Shown: positions 48,197 through 60,970 of the stretch, in pieces
Numbering within the stretch: position 1 is the stretch's first letter
Layout of the letters: each line of letters starts with the position of its first letter
Assembly (NCBI GenBank): GCA_905250115.1
Contig: CAJNOI010000051.1
Span: forward strand, 372,001 to 436,000
Origin: Adineta steineri
Taxonomy: Eukaryota; Rotifera; Eurotatoria; Adinetida; Adinetidae
Direction of reading: 5' to 3'
Length of the DNA stretch: 64,000 nucleotides
Notes under the pieces: generated by a model
The model's database searches: none
Told to the model about the DNA's origin: nothing
Seen by the model: only the letters and a program-made list of their open reading frames with translations
Position numbers and translations under genes: made by a program

Positions 48197-51100
48197 TTAA
48201 ATTTTTTCTTTTGATGGTACCCACGCATGAGTAACTGCTTCTTCATGTTCAATAACTTCACATATACGATCATAAACATCACTTAATTGTTCTTCTTCAA
48301 TAGTAACTTAAAATAAGAAAACAAAAACAATTTTTTTAAAATCAAAAATAATCGATTATTATTACCTGTTAAAAGATTACCAAACTGTTGCTCAAGTTTA
48401 ACTGATTTGTCTAAAAGTTGTTGAGCACGTTCTTCATTTACATCTTCTCCCATATTATCACTGATGAAAAATTAAAAAAATTATATACGAAATTTAATCT
48501 TAAATCTTACATTATCCATTTCATATCACGTGGTTTAACATGTATAACAATTGGATAAAGACCAGCTGTTATTAAACGTTTTATTGCATGACCACTTACA
48601 TCCAAAATACAGTGTTTATGCTAGAAAAAAAGAAAAATGAATTTATTATTTTTTCAAAGAGATCTTGAAATGAAAACATACAGAATTAGCAATATCACGA
48701 ACAGCATTAACGCTTGTACCATATAAATTTCCTCCATATTCTCCCGCTTCAATAAATAAATAATTTTGAATATCACGTTCCATTTGTTCACGTGATGAAA
48801 CAAAATAATATTCACGACCATCAACTTCTTTTTCACGTTTTGGACGACTTGTATGTGGTACACAATTAGCAAATTTCTCTGGTCGATCATTAAGAAGTTG
48901 ATCATTTAGAATTTCTTTAAATGGACCAAATATTATAATTGGTCTTGCATAATCAACTAAAAAATATTGTAAATATTTATTATATCATCTGGTTTTTGTC
49001 TACAAGATTTCTAATTATTATTTTATGGTTACTAATATTACAATTAGAAACATTGACTGGTTCTCGTTTTTTTTTTCTTCTTCAAGGGAATAGATAAATG
49101 TCATTAATAATACAATCAACATATTAGAATGTCGAGAACTATATACTCAAAAGACAAAATTGAATATAATAGTTTCATTAAGAATAATTAATTTTTTTAT
49201 TATCCTATCCTTCTCCTGTCAATGAGAAATATTTTTAATCCAAAATATAATTCTAATCTTTATTATGAATAAATAAAAACAAAACTTACTCTCATGTTGT
49301 ATAACTAATTCATATGAAAAAACAGGTTCTGTAATGTCTATTTCATTTTCTGATTCTTCGCCTGATTGTGCATCTTTTTTATCACCAGTTTTATTAAATA
49401 AACCAAATTTTTTCTTTTTCTTCTTATCTCGATCAAGTGTATTACTCTAAATTAACAAAATCGAAATATTCAAAATATTCAAAAAACAAAAAAGAGAAAA
49501 CATACTCGACTATCAGTACGTTGTTGATTGAAATTAACACGTTTTTGTCTAGCACGTTCTTTTTTTTCTACACGTGTTTTTGATGGTATTATTCCAACTT
49601 CATCTTCATCACCTCCATTATTAACACGTTTTGCTTGCCACCATGAATCATCAGCTGCATTTGTTACATAAAGAATATCACCTGAATGAAATGCTAAACC
49701 AGGACCACCAGGTAAACTTGGATCTTTTGATGGATCATAATCAAATTCCGCTCTAATAAAAAAAATCAAAATTTCTCTCTTCTTGTTGTGTGTTTTATAA
49801 TAAAAATTTACCGAACAAAAAATTGTCGTTTTGCTGTTGTTTTTAAACTACCTGTACTACCAGCGGTTTCACGAGTTATTTTACTAGTAGGTTCATCAGG
49901 ACGACTTTCAAAACGAACAAAATCTATTGAGATTCAAAATGAAAAAAATTCTGTTTTAAGAGAAATATAAAATAACAAACCATTATATTTATGAATAACA
50001 TGTAAATTAGCTGTATCACCACAATTTTTAAGCACCTTTGCAGCATCTTCATGGGAAGCGGCACGTAAATCCATATTGTTTACAGATAATATTCGATCAC
50101 CTTTACGTAATTCACCTGATTTATCAGCTGCACCGCCTGATTGAATAGACGAAATAAATATGCCTTGTTCACCCTCTCCACCAATTATATGAAAACCAAA
50201 ACCAGTTGGAGCACGATGAAGTAATACTCGACGTTCACTAGAACACAAGCAAAAAGGATTTTAAATATTTCTTTTTCTCTTACGGATTATCGTCAAGTTA
50301 ATTAAAAAATGTTTTTCATATTTCTCTTCTATTAATAGTCATCGCTGTAGGCGTATAGCATGTCTATTATCTAAGAAAATCCTATGTCACCCTTAGTGAC
50401 AAGTATTGCACATCAAATTATTACAAATTATATATCTTCTTCGGTTTTTTTTACGCACTAAAAAATAATTACTAAGTACAATGATTAGAAATCTAACTTA
50501 CTCAGATGATTCTCCTTGTTGATCTTGATGTGTTACTATTTGAGCATCTGATGAATAATCCGTAGGATGACCTACAATTAAAGTTAATTTTGGACCTTCA
50601 TCACATGCACGACGTATTGATTCAACAGCATGCTTATGTTCAACAAATTCAAGATCATAATTATTTTTCTAGAACAAGAAAAAAAGAATTCATTTAATAA
50701 ATAAATAAAAAAATAAATTTTATTTAAGCCATACTACTGATTGCACATGCACTAAACGGTCACCAACTTTTAATCGTCCATTTCTATCGGCAATACCCCC
50801 TGGAATTATAGTTGTTATGAATATACCATGATCACTAGAAAACAAAAAATATTTTTCGATTTATATTATTTCTGAATAAAACACAAACCCTTTCACATGT
50901 TCATGACTTATTCCACCAGCAATTGAAAAACCTAAATGAACATTTGGTGGTTTTTCTAATTCAATTTCTTCCATAGCAGGTGGTTCTAAACGACGTATTA
51001 TCTAAATTTATCAAAAGATTGTATTTGAATAGAAAAAAAGAAATTTAAACTTACTAAAGTAACATGATTTCCAGCTGCTTTAAGTGAATCAACTGCTAAT

Positions 51101-52209
51101 TGATGCTCAATATGAGTAAAATCAATTTCATTAACACGTAAAATAATATCATGAAGTCTAAAATAAAAAGAATCATAATACTATTAATTATTCAAAATTG
51201 AAGATTGTACTTTAATCGATGATCACGATCAGCAAGACCACCTTCCGTAAGACGTGTAATAACAACTGCTGAAGAATCATTGATACACGGTGTATCAATA
51301 CCACCAGCTATTGAAAATCCCAAACCAACACCAGGTGACTATTTTTTAATTAAAATTATATATGTACAAAACAGGGAAAATAACAAATTGTTTAAATATT
51401 TACTCTTTGTAGATCAATTTCAATTTCTCTCCAATGATCATCGTAATTAAATTGTGTTGAATCTACAGGTGAACTTAATCCTGATGTATGATGACGATTA
51501 GTGGCGATCGGTACATCGGTCGTTCGTGCAAATGGTGTTGGTGTTGCTTGTCGATTACTATTTTCTTTAATATCAGATGCCTGAGACACTGGATTATCAA
51601 TTGCAAGTGATGCTATTGTTGTTAATTCATTAGTTGTAGCTGCTCCATTCTATAGAAAATAATTGTAAAAGAAGAACATACAAAAAAAAGAAAGAATTAT
51701 ATACTCGAATATCTCGTTTCAGCATGGGTTGTTTTTCCCATTCATCCGCTAAGTGAAGTGTTGCATTCATTTTTGCTATTCGATCACTCTGTTCATCAAG
51801 TAAGATCGATTCATAAAATTCTTGAATATCTATATGAATATACAAATAAGTATTGATTATTATTGAAAGAATTTTTAATTAATATTCTATACCCATAAGT
51901 GCTTGAAAAAGACGACTTTTGAAAATCTTAATAACTCTAAATAGAGAAAAAAAGAAAAATATTTTTGTATGTATTCAATTGAAAGAAAATTTATTTTTCT
52001 ATTTAAGAAAAATTAGTGATTTATTCAACATAACCGGAAGAAAATTATTTACCTGTCAATAGCATTTTTTAATGGTTTATCTTCTGGTGAATCGAGACGA
52101 TTATAATATTCTTCAAGCAATTCTAATGCTCGATAAGCATCTAATGATAGACAAATTTTAGTTTTATATTTTCTTTGATTTATAATTTACCTTGCTTACG
52201 AACTGGCAT
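48197..52209 (-). CDS. DLG1: Discs large (DLG) MAGUK scaffold
   Basis: A membrane-associated guanylate kinase scaffold of cell junctions and synapses. The start [20 protein letters not shown] matches DLG1/SAP97 L27-type isoforms. Next comes [20 protein letters not shown], then a Ser/Thr-rich linker. PDZ1 has [18 protein letters not shown]2 has [18 protein letters not shown]3 has [20 protein letters not shown]. The SH3 domain ([30 protein letters not shown]) and the inactive guanylate kinase-like domain ([47 protein letters not shown]) close the protein, ending [10 protein letters not shown]. The usual KFGSVRP/ GP..GK type nucleotide loop is replaced by GPFKEIL, as in MAGUKs that do not phosphorylate GMP. 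DLG scaffolds cluster channels and receptors, so the neighbouring nicotinic receptor is suggestive only. Gene symbol by closest resemblance; invertebrates usually have one DLG. Confidence 0.95.
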
Positions 52210-54993
52210 CTTGTCGAGCATAAAAATAAAAAAAAATTGAATTTACATCTAGAAAAAAAAAAGGAATAGCTTCATGAATGATGAAAAGAACGAAAAGAAA
52301 ATTAAGCCGTTTTTTGATACAAAAAAATTCCGATGATTACAGAACGAAGAGAAAAAAAGGAAAGAAATTGTTCTGTTTTATTTTTCTTTTTAACCTTGAA
52401 ACAATCGTTAAATGTCAAAAAAACTGAAAATGATGAGGATATAAGATCTTTAGGGAAATGTCTAAACGTCTATTAACAAAGTCAATAATGAAAGATAAAA
52501 AAAACTTGTTCGAAAAGATTTTCTGTTAATAAAGAGAAAGAGAGAAGAGAGAAGAGGAAAAAATATGCAAATGACTACTATTTATATTTGTTCTGTCCTT
52601 CACCGATTTTTTTTTCTTTACTTAAGATCTTCTGCTTTCCTCATTGATCACTTTGGTAACAAGATCATATCGAGGACAAGCGATCAAACGATAGAGAAAA
52701 GAGTAGCAGTAGTAGTAGAAGAAGAAGACGAGTCTAACTACGACATAGAAAATAAATAAATCAGTCATAGAACGACAAGAGAAAAAAAGGGAATGAAACA
52801 GAACAGAACAGAACAAATCGGACATTTTGTATAGATTGTACATATCCTCTTTATTTCATTTAAGTTATTTGTATTCGAAACAATTAATGTATTATTTTTC
52901 CTGAAGAGTATTTATTTTTAATAATACTAAAAAGGAATTTTATTGAGAAAAAAATAGATGTCACCTGACATCGAATAAAAGATAAATTAAAGAAAAGAAA
53001 AGATAAGATTATCTCAATGAAATACTTCGATTATACTTTAAATTTAACTGATATAACGATCGTAAATTAAAGTACCATTAGTCAATATGCTGATGGCAAT
53101 GAAAAATTTTTTTTTTTCGTTCTTAAATATACATTATAAGTAGTACTTCTATATATTCATTACACGTCTAGGCAAAAATAGTTATATGGAAGGTTTGTAT
53201 GTGATTCAGTGAACAAGTTTTATACAAAGAAAATTTTTTTTACTCATAAACAAATGAAAAAAGAATGAAGTGAATAAGAATATTTTATACCATATCAATT
53301 ATTTTCTGTAAAGTAGACTCGAAAAAAGAAAACGCCCATATATAGTGTCAATAATTTGATTCTATTATTTTAATTGATATATTTGTTTATAGATCGTAAA
53401 AAAATATAAGAAAATATCGCAATAAATATTATCACTGACTTTGACTATTGATGTTAATTATACGCATGAATTATTTCTTTAGTGGAAATTCTAATTTCTA
53501 TTTTCTTCATATATATATATANNNNNNNNNNNNNNNNNNNNNNNNNNNNNNNNNNNNNNNNNNNNNNNNNNNNNNNNNNNNNNNNNNNNNNNNNNNNNNN
53601 NNNNNNNNNNNNNNNNNNNNNGCATGTCATTAGAAGAGCGCTTGAATATATGCATCGATTCACGCACATCCTTGAATAATAATATGTTGGATAGTATTAA
53701 TAAGCATGAACTGGCATCAGATGAAGAGATTGAAAATGATCTAGACAGATTAAAAACTATTCGCGTCAATTTTAGTTGATAGGCATTTGTATTGTCGGAG
53801 AAATAATGAAGACTTTGGAGGTTGATAACGAAATAATCAATAGAAAAAGCATGAATGATTTTTCTTCGATGAAACTACTATACGTATATTGTGTAGTTCA
53901 AAGTATGAAATGGAAAGATCTGGTATAGTATATAACATAGTTGGGTAAGTGCAGAACTTTGTACGATTATTTTTAATATTTTTATATGAAAATATATATA
54001 TAGTATGAGGCACGTTTATGAAGAGTAATTTTTCTATTGAATATTGCTATGTTAAACTAATGTCAATACCGTGATAAAAATTTAGAATAAAATGATTATT
54101 CAAAAACCGAGATTGTACGAAGTATTGAAGAATACTGTTTCGAGTTGAAGAAGAAAATTAAATTTTACTATTAGAATTTTAGATAATATTCGTATAATCT
54201 CAAATTAATTCATAAAAATATACAGCTAAATAAGACTAAAAATACATGAATCAATATAGAAATTACTGCTCTATTGAATTTTAAATTTTCAGTTTATTTA
54301 GAAGAAAATCGAGTAGAAAAATAGATAGCCAATTATCTCTCATTATTTCTATAAAATACTAAGTTGACCTATGTCATCAATAAGCTTCGAATTATATATC
54401 AGATGATTTAGCAAGAAAGTGCTAAAATAAATCAATTATCTTACTATTATTCTAATATAAATATGAAGTAATATCAGTTACGTCAGTTTGTTACATATCT
54501 GTTATTCATATGATTTATCTAGATACTTCAGTTTACTTGTACAATACTCTATAATCTAGATAAAAGCTATTATTCTTCAAACATAAGTATAATTATAATT
54601 CATAATATATAATTTCATAGGTTAAAACTTACAGACAAAGATTATCTTTTTTTTAAAATACTAATACTTTGTTGTGCCTGCTATAAATTGTTGAACTTTG
54701 ATAAGTACTGTTGTTTTTTTAAAGAACGAATGCTTATATATAGGTAAGAATATCCGACAAAATGTACCCAGTTATTTTTTCTTTCTGATTATCAAGTACA
54801 AATTCCAATGTTTGTTATTTTATCTTGTATAAACTTTTCTAATTTGTTACCTCGTAGATACAATATGAATCAGAATACTTATATGAAGTGGTTTAAAAAG
54901 CTTTTTTTCTCATTTTCTATGCGTCATATGGTTCAGTTATTTTTTAGTTATGTATTCAAATTGTTTTTTCTCTTCTATAATTATTCTAACTTG
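52210..54993. promoter_or_regulatory. Region upstream of DLG, with an assembly gap
   Basis: Gene-poor AT-rich sequence upstream of the minus-strand DLG gene. The 52300-52850 part contains purine-rich tracts and probably DLG 5' UTR/promoter. No open frame is credible; those touching 53522-53621 cross the gap. Confidence 0.4.
53522..53621. other. Assembly gap (100 N)
   Basis: Exactly 100 N immediately after a (TA)n tract, like the gap at 12542-12641. Confidence 0.98.
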
Positions 54994-55217
54994 CAGAGGT
55001 GGCGCGATGGAGGGGGGGAGGGGCGAGCTGTTGAGGGTTTAAGATCTCCCAATCTTTAGAAAATTTCTATTTTTTACTCAACAAAATCGGCAAATATCCT
55101 TATGTTTTTTACCAAAGATAATGCTACACTCCCAAAAAAGCGCGAAATCCATCTTTTTACTCTAAAAGTTTTTGCTACATCCTTCCCTTCAATCTTAGCT
55201 GACTCGCGTCATTCCTG
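54994..55217. mobile_element. hAT-like MITE with 8-bp target duplication
   Basis: A 224-bp non-coding element. The left end reads CAGAGGTGGCGCGATGGAG; the right end, read on the other strand, CAGGAATGACGCGAGTCAG, so the outer ends form an imperfect inverted repeat with most differences being transitions. The flanking octamers are CTAACTTG (left) and CTAATTTG (right), 7 of 8 identical. Eight-base target duplications are typical of hAT elements. The left end then runs into a G-run (GGAGGGGGGGAGGGGCGAG), common in this kind of MITE. No coding capacity. Confidence 0.65.
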
Positions 55218-56893
55218 CTAATTTGTTCAAGTAAATAAAATATGAAACCATAAGTCTATTACCATTAACAACTAATATAAGGTTAGATTAAATATAAATA
55301 CACTCGTTGCAAATATGTAGACAAAAAGCTTTTAGTTGACAAAGTACTAGTTATATATATATATTAAAACATGGATTTATCATAGAAGTATTGTGATTGA
55401 AATGATAAGATTAATTAATACATTGTCTGCATCTTAAATGAACTGCTATTTAGATATTAACATAAACATTTCATATGAAATTTACAGATAGAGAACCTTA
55501 TTCTAAGCACGCACATTGAGTATATGCTCATAACAACGCACGTTTTATATAAAAATAATTATTAGTTTAAGAGGTTTTCTATGATGTTCTTTTTTCTTAC
55601 AACATTATGTAAAACATCATGAGCGAAGTCAGTATTATTCAAGATAGTAATTTGTCATACACTTTGAAGTTAAAGTGCATTTGTAAATAACTCAAACATA
55701 CTATCTAACTTACAAAAAAATAATATTTATAAGTGCCAATAAGAATTCATGAATGCATATTCAGGAAATAATTATCCTATTTTTCATATGTAAGTAGTTA
55801 TTGTTTTAAGAATCTTATTTTCTCTCTCTCTTATCCTATAGCAATTTTGTTCTATTTATTGACCTGCTTACGATTAAAAATATCGGATTTAGTAGGTGTT
55901 TTATTAATGAAAAACTTTATGCTTAAGATGTCTTATTTCAATAGAGATTTCTCAATTTATCTTATGAATAATTAATTTAAAAAATTAGAGAAAATTTATG
56001 AGAAGAATATGTAAACAAGAAAATGAATTTTAAATGGTTATAGACTAAATCAGTGTATATCAATTAATGATTAGGAAGAGTTAATCGAAGAACATAAGAA
56101 AATTTAAATAGTAATATATTCAGTAGTCCTCTGGGCGTTGATTGAATATAAAATATTTTCGAGTAGTGACATCATATATTGTTGATTATAGTCTTCTGTA
56201 TGATTAAGATGTTCCAATAAATCTGTCTTCTAAAGTAGAGATCAGAAAGATTCTATGTAGGTCATGAAAAGAGTACATTGAAAGAGATGAGTTTTTAGTG
56301 GCGAAGAAGATTTAATAGAATTATTAATTTTCTTTTTCTCATGAGTTTTAGACTAAACAAAAGATTGTTGGTATTACTTTTACATGTATTCTATGTTAAA
56401 ATAGAATGGTTGATAATAATATTTGAAAAAATTTTTTTCTCTTTCCTGCCAAGTATACTTATAATAGCATTCTATATTTTCTTGGTTACAAAAAAAGTAC
56501 ATTAGCTCCTTTATCTTAGTTACGAGACATTTCTAAAAGTACGACTATCAAATAAGTTAAACAGTGCATAAAAAATTCTATATATTCTTTTAGATAAATT
56601 ATTAACTTTCATTGTTAAATATTTTTCTTCAATGTTGCTATCCTTTTTGTAATATTTTTAATAACATTCTTCGTATAAAATAGAATCATTATCACTACAA
56701 CTTACAACTATAATTGAATTTATTTTACAATGATTGTCTCATAGTTGGTTTTGTTATTTTCTATTCAATTTATAAACGTTATTATTGGAAAAACAGTTTT
56801 CTTCTATTCGGAAGCACATTAGAAATTGAAGCCGAACAAAAGATATTATTCTTTTTAAGTAAAATGATGGAATATATGTCGTGAAGTAGAAGT
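55218..56893. other. Intergenic region upstream of the GPCR gene
   Basis: AT-rich, no credible open frame. A short inverted motif CACTTTGAAGTTAAAGTG lies at about 55660-55678. The right end should hold the GPCR promoter. Nothing else is seen. Confidence 0.45.
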
Positions 56894-57980
56894 ATGAATA
56901 CTACTACATCATCACATCATATTATTCATACTCTAAATTTTATAAAACATGACATTCTCATTTATTTACCACTTATTTTTATAATTGTTGGTATAATTGG
57001 TTTTATTGGAAATTTATTTACTTTTCTTCAACCAATTCTCCGATTAAATACTTGTTGTATTTATTTGCTTTGTGGATCATTAGTCGATGTTACTAATCTA
57101 TTTGTGAATCTTTTCCATGTTTATAGAACTCCAAAAAATGAGAATATACTTTCATTAATAACTAGTAGTTATGTATGTAAGTTAAAACTTTTTGGTCTAG
57201 TCTTTTTGCCTCAATTATCTATAAATTTTTTAATTGTATCTCTTATTGATCGCTATGCATGTACATGTAGTATGACATCATGTATAAGTCAAATTCGACG
57301 ATTAGTAGTAGTACCATTTATAATTTGTATTACTATTATTATCAGTGGTATTATGTCACTCTATTCACCTATGTATTATGATTTCAAACCCAGTTTTGGA
57401 TGTACTTGTACAGATCCATTTCGAAATGGTATCTTATATATATTTATTCATGGTTTTATAACACCATTTGTAATGTTAATATTTGTATTACTTACTTATC
57501 GAAATGTTTTAGCTAGTCGTCGTCGAGCGGTAAATATATTCATAATAATATTTTAACTTTTATTTTTTGTTTCATTTTATTTTCTAGGGTTCAAAAAATC
57601 TAACAAAAATTACTGGATCAAAAAGTCCATTTCTTCGAATGATTTTTACTCACGTTTTCACAACAAGTTTTTTAACATTACAATGGATTAGTTTTTATAT
57701 GTATCATATATATATAAAAGATCAATTAAAAACTAATGAAGAAATAACAATTCATTATTTTATTTGGTTTATAAGTAATAATATTTATTATCTTATTAAC
57801 GTTAAATCATTTTATTTATCAACATTAACATCTCGATCATTTCGAAAAACATTTTTTAACTCTTTATTTGAATTATTACCTTATTATCAAAAAAGAAAAA
57901 AGAAGAAGCAATTACTACTAAATCCTATAAACATTCCTTCAAGAAATAAATCAAATGATATAGCACAAAGTGATTTTTAA
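56894..57980 (+). CDS. Class-A (rhodopsin-like) G-protein-coupled receptor, orphan
   Basis: A seven-TM receptor of about 342 residues in two exons (56894-57529 and 57588-57980, intron 58 nt, phase 0). The N-terminus is short with Asn-Thr (MNTTTSS). TM1 has GIIGFIGNLF, the usual GN. TM3 ends LIDRYACT, an intact DRY motif. A cysteine before TM3 (YVCKLKLFG) and CTCTDPF in loop 2 may form the family disulphide. TM7 has NVKSFYLSTLTS in place of NPxxY, where Pro is lost. The tail is basic (KRKKKKQ). The short loops and lost TM7 Pro are seen in expanded invertebrate orphan or peptide-receptor families. Ligand unknown. Confidence 0.88.
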
Positions 57981-58768
57981 ATAATTATGATTAAATTAAT
58001 TTATTTTTCAAAAAATGATTTACGATCTTGAAGTTAATATTCATATTATTTATCTTTAATATTTTTTTATACATTTAATGTGAAGATGATTCGTTACAAA
58101 ATAAAATGTTTTGAAAAATTGAACAAAAGACAAGATGTTTCATATAAAGATCGAAATTATAGAAAAAATATATTCGCAAACAAAAGAAGTTTAATATTGG
58201 ACAAATTAAGCTGCTTTAAACGAAACTAAGTGACGATTTAGAAGAACGTTACTAGAGGGCTAATCCAGTAAAATAATCAGCGGCGGCTTAGTGGCTATAA
58301 TTAGAGTGTCTCAGCGGCGGCTTAGTCGCACGGCTTATATCTCTATCCGTGCCTATGAAATATCATCTAATTTATAAAATGCTCTTATAAGATAATTTTC
58401 AGTCTTTTGTATAAAATAATAGCGAATAATAAAATAAAACGACATTTCAAACCATAGTTAGATGAATAACTTGAAAGAATAGAATAAATCATGACATATA
58501 ACATAAAAATCGTATAAATAATATAGCTCGTTAGAATATTCTATACAAATGAAAAACATTCTTTCAATTGTATGTGTTTTATTTACTTGCATTTTATTTT
58601 TAAAGATGGCTCGACATTAGACAGGCAAAGTTTGTTCTTTTATAATATATATAATTATTCAATTTCGAAATGTTATTTTTGTGTATGTCTAATAGAAGAA
58701 ATTTTTTATTGAATATATAGAATTTTATGTTACAATAAGATTTGATTTAAGAGAGACAAAAAAATATT
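57981..58768. other. Intergenic region between converging GPCR and HAUS3 genes
   Basis: Contains both 3' UTRs. The only notable feature is a GC-rich direct repeat at 58277-58330. No open frame. Confidence 0.5.
58277..58330. repeat. GC-rich direct repeat
   Basis: TCAGCGGCGGCTTAGTGGC at 58277 and TCAGCGGCGGCTTAGTCGC at 58311 repeat with a 34-nt period, 18 of 19 positions identical. The patch stands out in AT-rich DNA. CAGCGGCGG..TTAG resembles hAT-type ends, so this may be a partly duplicated transposon terminus. Confidence 0.6.
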
Positions 58769-60970
58769 TTAATGATTTTGAATTGTTGTTGTAATAAGAT
58801 TATTCCATTCATTGTTTCTTGTTTCAATGAGATTATCAAGTTCAATTGATAGATCATTTGCTTTTGGTCGAAAATCTTCATTTTGTCGATTGATATATTC
58901 AAGAAATGAATTAACAGTTGTATGACTAGTAAAAGAAAGAAAGAAAGATATACAAACACAAAATTTTTCTTATTACTTTTTGGAAAAATCATTTTCAATT
59001 TGTTTAATTTTTTCAATTAAATTAGTTATATTTAAATCAATATTTAAATCTTGTTTTTGTTGTTTTATATTATTTATAATTGCTGTTTGTTTTGAATTCT
59101 CAATAATCATTCTAATATAATTTATTATTTTATTCATTTGTTCCGTTGTTTGATTAATAATAATTAATCTATGATTAAGTAAACCATCAATTAATTTACA
59201 AAAATGTACATGTTGATTAAGACTATCAAGAATAATTTGTTGTTTTAAAGCAAGACGATTATCATTTGTAAATTGTTTTTCAAGAATATTTAAATAAATT
59301 GTTTCAAGTAAATGTTCATGACGTGATGAATAAATATTAAATAATTGCGTCTCATATTGTGTACGTTGTTGTTGATGAACATTAGATTTTGACCCAAGGC
59401 GATCTGCTAATTTTCTTTACAAAAACAAAAAAAAATAATCGATGAAAATTTCGAATTTTCTATTTACTTAAGATCATCGATTGGTGTAGAATCAAAATAT
59501 TTTTTTAATTGTGTACATAATTGTAATTGAGATTTAAGTGTATCAAATTCAACACTTGCTAAAGCTGATTCAACTTCTAATCGAACGAGTCTTTAAAGAA
59601 AAAATAATAAATATATTTTACACAAATTAAACGGAAAATTGTTTTTTTTATCTAATATCTCAGTATAATGAAAATCACAAGGTTAATTGATGTTTTTCAA
59701 AGGTTTTCTAAACTTTATACGATTTTATTTATTCTAAAACTAAGTAGGACACGTAATGAGTAGAGAGGGTATTATGAAAAGAATAAATATGAGATAAGTC
59801 AAGTCTATCTAATTAAATGAAGAGTAAACTGAAGTTTGGAATGTTTTTTTGACCTTATTATAAATCTTTCAATTTTACTATGCATTTCAAAATAAAAGAC
59901 TAGTGGATATTTTTTTAAATGACTTTCGATACGAACAAAATAGAGAATTGTGGGTTTTACTATTGGAAAAAGGCATCAAAAACTGCTGTGTAAGTCTTTC
60001 AGAAAAACAGTATGTGTGATTTTGATGGAAAATCTACCGTCCCTATCGAAATTCATTCAAAAAAATACCCACTTGCCTTTTATTTTGAAATGGACAGTAT
60101 ACTCACTCAGAGTCTGTTAAAAGATTCTTTTTTCCCTAATATTATTTAATACATACTTAATAGTTCTATTATTTAATTGTGTAATAAGATCATTATTTGG
60201 ATTTTGTTCATATGTTGTTTCATCAGTCTAAAAAAAGATATAAGAATTAATTTCAGTTATTTTTTCGTAATACCCAAGTATTTTGAAGAACCGATAAATA
60301 ATTTTTTTCCATTTGTATAAAATTTATTCCAATTTGTTGAAAATTATTTGTATTTGCGGATATTTGAAGTAGATTTTGTGGAGATGACTAAGTAATAAAA
60401 TATATATTCAAAGAATAAGCAAAAAAATTATAGCATGATTTATTTTTACAAGTTGTAATAATTGTTCAATTTGTCGACGTGTTTCACGAATTTTTTCTTT
60501 TCCTTTTGGACCTTTCATTAATAAAGTTTTATATTGTTGTTGTTTCCAATTTAATTGACATTTTAATGCTTGTGTTTGTGCTTTAATACAAGAATATTGT
60601 TCAGTTAAATTTCGTTGATAATTCGTCCATGGAATAACCATTTTTCTAATTAATAAAAATCAAATTTATATTCACTCAAAAATATTTATTTTTTTCCTAT
60701 TTACCCATTATCAAGTGATATAAGAATATCAAGAAATTTTTGTCGTTCATCATTATTTTCAATAACATCATTACTTAATAAAGCATATCTATTCAATTCA
60801 TCTTCAGTTAAAAAATTTTCATTAGATAAATTATTAACTATCCAAGTGAGAAAAGGTTCAAGACCGGGTTGATAAACAAACCAATCGAAATTATATGGTT
60901 CATATTGATTTATTCCAGGATAATGAATTTGTTTTAATAGATTATGAAATACTACACCGAAATTTGACAT
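58769..60970 (-). CDS. HAUS3: HAUS augmin-like complex subunit 3
   Basis: HAUS3 is a coiled-coil subunit of augmin, which recruits gamma-tubulin to spindle microtubules for branching nucleation in mitosis. The N-terminus MSNFGVVFHNLLKQIHYPG followed by FDWFVYQPGLEPFLTWIVNN and NFLTEDELNRYALL fits the conserved N-terminal domain of HAUS3. Then come long helical exons (YQRNLTEQYSCIKAQTQALK, EKIRETRRQIEQLLQLV; 59466-59592; the large exon about 58975-59417) and the end NNEWNNLITTTIQNH before the stop at 58769. The start at 60970 is the first ATG. Most introns are about 45-60 nt, but one (about 59593-60157) is near 565 nt and carries a foldback MITE. Low sequence conservation is normal for this family; the N-terminal block is the main support. 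Confidence 0.85.
59878..60097. mobile_element. Tc1/mariner-type foldback MITE in a HAUS3 intron
   Basis: A 220-bp element with long inverted ends. The left end reads CTATGCATTTCAAAATAAAA and the right end, reverse-complemented, CTGTCCATTTCAAAATAAAA; identity continues inward to about 59 nt at roughly 85 percent by my count (9 differences). Both ends abut TA (59876-59877 and 60098-60099), as expected for Tc1/mariner insertion. The TTTCAAAATAA core resembles the ends of Stowaway-like mariner MITEs. It has no coding capacity and explains most of the excess length of this intron. Confidence 0.8.

Noticed and set aside
42798-52209. Functional cluster of nicotinic receptor and DLG scaffold
   Set aside because: The products can act together at synapses, but adjacency in an animal genome with intervening unrelated gene is not evidence of a functional cluster.
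54808-55059. Plus-strand frame of 83 codons overlapping the MITE at 54994
   Set aside because: Its C-terminal half lies in the MITE and the rest is Phe-rich AT background; not a gene.
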